Source: Phocoena phocoena (taxonomy: Eukaryota > Chordata > Mammalia > Artiodactyla > Phocoenidae). From it: DNA of 64,000 nt. Of this stretch, positions 58,061 to 64,000 are shown piece after piece. The translations under genes and the position numbers were made by a program. Below the pieces are notes generated by a model, which saw only the letters and a program-made list of their open reading frames with translations, was not told where the DNA came from and did not search any database. The stretch is from positions 5,524,501 to 5,588,500 of the forward strand of contig NC_089222.1 in NCBI RefSeq assembly GCF_963924675.1. The letters are read 5' to 3'. Position 1 is the stretch's first letter. Every line of letters starts with the position of its first letter.

Positions 58061-58924
58061 TCCCCTCATGTAAAATGTAAACAATTACTTTGAGGATTCT
58101 ATCATCTTCTGGCCTATTTGATACCACTCATGATGTTCTTTTGGATTAAATGGAAAAATATGGACCTAATGTCAGAAGAGTTAGGTGGATTCTTACCTGG
58201 CTGAAAAATGTTAACTAATTGGGCTAACCAGATTAGTTTGGGCCCTGTTCTGTCAAACATTTTAATTACAATTTGGATTAAAAACACATAGAATTTGCTT
58301 AACAAACTTTGGATGTCACAAAATATTGGAAGAACAGACAATATATTTGATGACAAGCGGTTCAGCAAAAGCTATATTAATAGTCTATCATGATGGCCTG
58401 AAACTAACAGGATATAATTCCAGAATTTAGTCATGAAAAATAAAATCCTTTATGAATGTTTATAAAGAGGAAAACCAAGTTTAGTAGGGCTTTATGTGCA
58501 GAAAATTTCAGTTGATTACAAGCTGAATAGGAGCCAACAATACAGTTGCAGCTGCTTGGCAGGCTAATGCAATCTGAGGGAAGTTTTAGGAGAATATACT
58601 GTTTGGATTAATGGCAGTGATGGCTTCATTGTAATGGACACTGGTCAGAGCTCATCAGGATGATTGTGTTATTTTTGGTACCATATTTTAAGGGGATATT
58701 GTCAGATGAAAGAAATTGGATACTGAAGAAACCCAGAGTTCAAAGACTCAGGGATGTTCAACCTGAACAAGGGAAATGATGATGAGACATGGTAACTAGG
58801 GTGAACATATGGTTCAGTTCACCTGGGTCATTCCCTGTTCATGCATGTTTCTCAGCGTCCCATCTGGTTTAGCATCTGTCCCAAATATGTTATTTTTACA
58901 TTCTGGAAAGCAATTTATTTTTGA
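58061..58924. other. Unassigned sequence
   Basis: No repeat or gene recognised. Confidence 0.42.
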
Positions 58925-59215
58925 AAATGCTTTCTGATTAGAACTTTTTAATAGATCTCCTGCTCTATTAAAACCTAATATTCAATTAATAAATACAAAT
59001 TTTAACAATTATAATATCTTTATTATATATTTTTTAATTTTTATAATTTATTTAACTCAATATGCCTAAAATATTATCATTTCAACATATAAACAGTATG
59101 CAAATTAGAAATGAGATATTTTACATTCTTTTGTTCTTAAGCACTAAGTTTTCAGGTATCCAGGGTTTATTTAGCCGTATGGGGCTAGTGGCTACCATAT
59201 GGACAGCACAGGTTT
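58925..59215 (+). mobile_element. hAT-type non-autonomous DNA transposon, second copy
   Basis: Matches the reverse complement of 39727-40040 in content: an AT-rich core with caatatgcctaaaatattatc and gagatattttacattc, then ggctagtggctaccatatggacagcacag. Confidence 0.68.
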
Positions 59216-60185
59216 TATCCTCTTTCTCTCTCTTTAAGCTTTCCAGTATGATTATAAGTAACTACCCCACCCTATAGTCTTGAAACCTGCATTGCCAGAT
59301 TGTCACCTGGAGATTTGTATTCCCCTTCAGCACTGTTTAGGCAATATCAAACCCAAGAATCCCCCTTTCTCTAAGCATCTGCTGTCTACAATCTATTCAC
59401 AGATACCAATTTCTTCACCAGAGTGTTTATTGTAAGCAACAACACCAACTCTGGAAACTTAAGGAGAAATTATTTTCCTGGATGAATAATGTTCAGTTAA
59501 AAAACTTCAGTTCAAAAGCTGGAGGATGAGTCTCGGTTAGAAATCAGGGAATACAGTCTAGTTCATGCGAAGGGTACCACTCTTGGCACCTCTGCAAGCC
59601 TCACAGTACTACTATGCTAATGTCTTCAAATGTACCTGCATCTTTGCAGATTCAAGGTCAAAGCTGAAGCATTTCACTGATTCAGTATCACGAGCTGGCT
59701 CTTTAGGGGGTCAGGGAGAGGTGATATCTGGATCCTTCAGCTTCTGTAGTAGAAGATAGAATTCTCTTATCACTTGAATCCGGAGAATCCTTCCCAAATA
59801 AGACGGGCAGTAGGCTGATGCATGGTAGGATAATGGGCAGTAGGATAAAGAAGTCAACTGTCCCCTACAAAAACACTGGGGAAATAAATACAGTGGAATA
59901 AGTGCATTTTCTTATTTATGGCAAGTGAATTTATGGACTGTCATAAATGCCCTCAATAAAAACTAAGGGCTTATTTGAAGTGAGAGTTATTATTTTTTGA
60001 TCACATTTATGTTGTTAAATATTTTAAATTAAAAAATATTTCTGATTTTAATAAATCAAATTTTAAAAATCTGGCTTCATAACTTAGCCAGTGTTAAAAG
60101 TTTGGTAGGTTGTTTTTTCTGTGCCAGGAGTAAAATTTTAGAGGCTCTCTGACTGAATTATTTTGAAGCGATAAATAAAAGCCTT
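59216..60185. other. Unassigned sequence
   Basis: No recognisable repeat or gene; AT-rich around 60000-60080. Confidence 0.42.
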
Positions 60186-60196
60186 CATAAACTCTT

Positions 60197-60509
60197 CTTT
60201 TTTTTTTTTTTTTAAAATAAATTTATTTATTTATTTTTGGCTGCATTGGGTCTTCGTTCCTGTGAGCGGGCTTTCTCCAGCTTCAGCAAGCGGGGTCTGC
60301 TCTTCATTGTGGTGCATGGGCTTCACATTGTGGTGACTTCTCTTGTTGCAGAGCACGGGCTTCAGTGGTTGTGGCACGCAGGCTCAGTAGTTGTGACACA
60401 CGGGCTCAGCTGCTCCGCGACATGTGGGATCTTCCCGGACCAGGGCTTGAACCCGTGTCCCCTGCATTGGCAGGCAGATTCTTAGCTACTGTGCCACCAG
60501 GGAAGCCCC
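60197..60509 (-). mobile_element. CHR SINE, long form
   Basis: Same layout as the copy at 38225: poly(T), tttatttatttttggctgcattgggtc, internal gggcttca units and a tRNA-like head (ctactgtgccaccaggg). The duplication CATAAACTCTT is at 60186-60196 and 60510-60520. Confidence 0.93.
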
Positions 60510-60734
60510 CATAAACTCTTTATCACTATAATTTTGATGGTTTCAGAGTTTTAAAGTCCTTAAGAAAAAAATAATTTAGTTCCAAAAACAGCTTTAAAAG
60601 GGCATAAAAGTTTTTTGTTATGGTATCAAGGCAGTAGCATTCAGTATTTTTTGAAACTTTTCTTCCCTTTTATTGAGTTTTTTGTAAAGTATATTAATTG
60701 TTAAAAAAAGTAAAGACTATATCTAAATAATTCC

Positions 60735-60905
60735 CCAAATGCACAGCCACCTTAGACTTTAATTATAGTATGTTCTCTTTCCCCCTTGCTCTCCACTTAC
60801 TAAATTGTACTACTAATAGTCATAATTCCTTCTATGTGTTCTAGACTTTACAGTTTGTAAGGGGTTGTATTTATATCTCTACCTTTGGCCCTCACAGCAA
60901 GTCCA
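60735..60905 (-). repeat. Possible MIR3-like fragment
   Basis: A short phrase (gactttacagtttgtaaggggttg, ggccctcacagcaa) resembles a MIR-type core. Strand is a guess. Confidence 0.3.
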
Positions 60906-60971
60906 TGCAGCATTTTTTTTTTTTTAATCTTTTGAGGGGTTATGTTTCTTTTCTTTCTTTCTTTTTTTTTG

Positions 60972-61906
60972 CATTTTTTAACATCTTTATTGGAGTATAA
61001 TTGCTTTACAATGGTATGTCAGTTTATGCTGTATAACAAAGTGAATCAGCTATACGCATACATATATCCCCATAGCCCCTCCCTCTTGCGTCTCCTTCCC
61101 ACCCTCCCTATCCCACCCCTCTAGGTGGTCACAACGCACCGAGCTGATCTCCCTGTGCTATGTGGCTGCTTCCCACTAGCTATCTATTTTACATTTGGTA
61201 GTGTATATGTGTCCATGCCACTCTCTCACTTTGTCCCAGCTTTTGCTTCCCCCTTCCTGCATCCTCAAGTCCATTCCCTACATCTGCGTCTTTATTCCTG
61301 TCCTGCCCCTAGGTTCTTCAGAACCTTTTTTTTTCTTTAGATTCCATATATATGTGTTAGCATACGGTATTTGTTTTTCTCTTTCTGACTTACTTCACTC
61401 GGTATGGCAGACATCCACATCACTACAAATAACTCAATTTTGTTTCTTTTTATGGCTGAGTAATATTCCATTGTATATATGTGCCATATATTCTTTATCC
61501 ATTCATCTGTCGATGGACACTTAGGTTGCTTCCATGTCCTGGCAATTGTAAATAGAGCTGCAGTGAACATTGTGGTACATGACTCTTTTTGAATTATGGT
61601 TTTCTTAGGGTATATGCCCAGTAGTGGGATTGCTGGATCATATGGTAGTTCTATTTTTAGCTTTTTAAGGAACCTCCATGCTGTTCTCCATAGTGGCTGT
61701 ACCAATTCACATTCCCACCAACAGTGCAAGAGGGTTCCCTTTTCTCCACACCCTCTCCAGGATTTATTGTTTGTAGAATTTTTGTTGATGGCCATTCTGA
61801 CTGGTGTGAGGTGATATCTCATTGTAGTTTTGATTTGCATTTCTCTAACGATTAGTGATGTTGAGCACCCTGTCGTGTGTTTGTTGGCAATCTGTATATC
61901 TTCCTT
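60972..61906 (-). mobile_element. 5-prime-truncated L1 (copy D)
   Basis: Minus-strand 3-prime UTR and ORF2 C-terminal end. Frame 61337-61993 is open, with LLHCWWEC kept but the first Cys of the motif changed to Ser (SWRGC), and it ends HIYGI-stop. The first residues of that frame come from flanking DNA. No clear target-site duplication. Confidence 0.92.
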
Positions 61907-63088
61907 GTAGAATATATTTATTATTTTAGTACCACTTTTTACCTTCAAAATTTGTCCCCATTTTGGATAGTAAATTATACACCTAATAACCATCCTGTTA
62001 TTTGGAGGATTCTCTTGTTGAGAGATTTACTTTTGTGTGAAGAACTACTTTTATGTAGTTCACAGGAGAGAACTTTGATCAACTGGTGGACGTGATAGGA
62101 AGTCAAGTTTCAGCTGAATATGAACTTTATGGAGTGGTAGGATTTCACTTCTGGAAAAGCTCAAGTGAAGCCTGATGACCCTTTGTATGCCAGGGATTTA
62201 AAAATACTTTATTATGGAAACGTTTCAAATATACACCAAAGTAGAGAAAACAATATAATGTCAGGAATGCTTTGAAGATGGAATCCAAATTCCCAAGTGA
62301 CTGTATTAACCCAAGTGCCTGGCAGCTGTATGAAGTGTCATCTCCATTAGTGGTTGCAGGAGTGGTGACAGGGCTGAGGGTAAATGCTTGGTAGGTCACA
62401 CCACAGTCCACATGATGTTAATAGCAGGGCTTCCATTGCCAAGTTTTACTGCTAGAATTGCAGGCCTCTGGGAATCAGGAGTCTGTTCCTTTCTTATGTT
62501 TTGTTTCCTTGATAAGAAGTTCTCATGCATAAAGGAGAGTAACTTTTTCCTTCTGATCTTTCCAATTTTTCCGTAGTGGGTGGTCTTGATGGAGGCGTGG
62601 CCTATCAATGCCTCATCTTGACCCCAACTTAGATGACCACCTGAGCCCCTAACCCACAGTGTCTACTTCATTAACAGGTGCTTAATTCACTTTGTTGACC
62701 GAATGGACGAACAACTGAAAGACTGCCATCTACCATCCCTAGCACAATGGAAGCCTAGCGTAGTTCTCTCTCCACTGGAAAATGGGGTTTGGAAGTAATT
62801 TTAAGTTGTTCTACCCATGGAGGATTGAAGAAGCTGGAATATGAGAGAATTCTTGGCATTGAGGCCCTTCTTGGGTGGTAGCTTCTGGATTCTCAGTTAT
62901 TAAACAAACTCTAATTAGGAACTAGATACAGTATATTCCCATAACCTTTTGTGTAAACCTAAGGAAGTCTCAGCTCTCTGTGTGTAGATATTACAACCAT
63001 CACCTTGCATGTAAAATTTACTCAGGGCAGATATGACAATATGCCAGAGAAGGAATTCTGTAGCTTTATATTTATATTTGGAACTAGA
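61907..63088. other. Unassigned sequence
   Basis: A short stretch at about 62198-62262 (actttattatggaaacgtttcaaatatacacc) may be an old LINE tail. The rest is unassigned. Confidence 0.4.
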
Positions 63089-63102
63089 CAATGAGAAATC
63101 TT

Positions 63103-63305
63103 TTTTTTTGTTGTTGGTACGTGGGCCTCTCCCCACTGTGGCCTCTCCCGTTGCGGAGCACAGGCTCCGGACGTGCAGGCTCAGCGGCGATGGCTCATGG
63201 GCCCAGCCGCTCCGCAGCATGTGGAATCTTCCCGGACCGGGGCACGAACCCATGTCCCCTGAATCGGCAGGCGGACTCTCAACCACTGCGCCACCAGGGA
63301 AGCCC
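63103..63305 (-). mobile_element. CHR SINE (short form)
   Basis: Poly(T) left, tRNA-like head right (ccactgcgccaccaggg). Perfect 14-bp duplication CAATGAGAAATCTT at 63089-63102 and 63306-63319. CpG sites are largely kept, so it is among the youngest SINEs here. Confidence 0.96.
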
Positions 63306-63319
63306 CAATGAGAAATCTT

Positions 63320-64000
63320 CTTAATCAATGGTTGAAACAGAATCTCTTGGGGAGCAAGACTTGGGTATCACCTTTAAAGTTGTCAGGCTAGGGGCCTTTG
63401 TCGAGTGCTATTCCTTTCTCATGAAAGAACAGAGAGTATCTCTCAAAGTTTATCCAATTGCATGTCCTTAATATTTAGTTATTTCACCAGTGAGAGCAAC
63501 TGCTAGCATTCATTATGGCATTTAACAAGCCACAAATTTCACCAGTAGAAACTTATTTCTGACATTCACTATTCTGATGGTCAAAGCATTCAGTTTTAAT
63601 CAAGATATGGTAATTGTTAAGATAGATGGATCTGAGATTAATCAAGAAACTTCTGTAGTAGTCACCATTGGAGTGTGGTGTTTCTAGCAGAAACAAAGGT
63701 AGGCAATATGAATTTACTTTTCCCGTGTTCAGAGCCATCCTATCTAAGGAGCACTTTTCCCCTGTTCCAATTGCATGAGTCTGTGACTCATATAAGTAAT
63801 CAGATATAGTTCTTTAAAAAAATATATCAACTAAAAAATAAAAGCTATGCAATGGTGCATTGAGACCATCATTTGATATTTTCTCCCTCACCAAGAAGTC
63901 CTCCAGTCTTTAGAACACCACCTAGTGGTTTAATTTGAATTTTAATTACTACATGTGTTTCTTCATTTAGGATGAAATAACAATAAGAAAAACTATCAGA
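63320..64000. other. Unassigned sequence
   Basis: No repeat, RNA gene or coding signal recognised up to the window end. Confidence 0.42.

Overview
The window is mammalian intergenic or intronic DNA, most likely from a cetacean. It carries six copies of the tRNA-derived CHR SINE (a Cetacea/hippo/ruminant family), several with near-perfect target-site duplications, and many L1 copies of the cetartiodactyl type. I saw none of the BovB or Bov-A repeats that would crowd a ruminant window. No intact host protein-coding gene is recognisable. Every long open frame is a piece of L1, the antisense of L1, or a chance frame over another repeat. The only host-gene sequence is a processed pseudogene of the ribosomal protein SA gene (RPSA), at 631-1526.

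Layout. 1-5 kb: the RPSA retrocopy, a MIR broken by L1 and Tigger pieces, a small CpG island with two CTCF-like motifs (2.9-3.1 kb), and L1 3-prime fragments. 6-16.5 kb: MIR and L2 remnants, one CHR SINE inside an old L1, two short plus-strand L1 tails, MaLR-type and class I ERV LTRs, and long unassigned stretches. 16.5-26.3 kb: a nested stack in which an LTR is split by an old L1, itself split by a 7-kb full-length L1 whose 3-prime end is repeated three times. 26.3-41.1 kb: mostly unassigned sequence with MER5A, MER20, L2, MIR, MaLR LTRs, a CHR SINE, a perfect 59-bp tandem duplication and an AT-rich array between inverted arms. 41.1-52.1 kb: a second nested stack in which an old L1 contains a full-length L1, which contains a CHR SINE and a 5-prime-inverted L1; the old L1 also holds its own CHR SINE. 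53.9-58.1 kb: an old internally deleted L1. 58-64 kb: a DNA transposon remnant, two CHR SINEs, a truncated young L1 and unassigned sequence.

The elements do not form a pathway. What the window preserves is a readable order of insertions: MIR/L2 and MaLR LTRs first, then old L1, then the full-length L1s, then CHR SINEs and the twin-primed L1. All L1 copies longer than about 600 bp and all six CHR SINEs lie on the minus strand, while all recognised LTRs lie on the plus strand. I found no evidence for a new biological system. The points most worth following are the full-length RPSA retrocopy, the twin-primed L1, the triplicated L1 3-prime end, the hairpin in the ERV LTR, the CpG island with CTCF-like sites, and the AT-rich inverted repeat.
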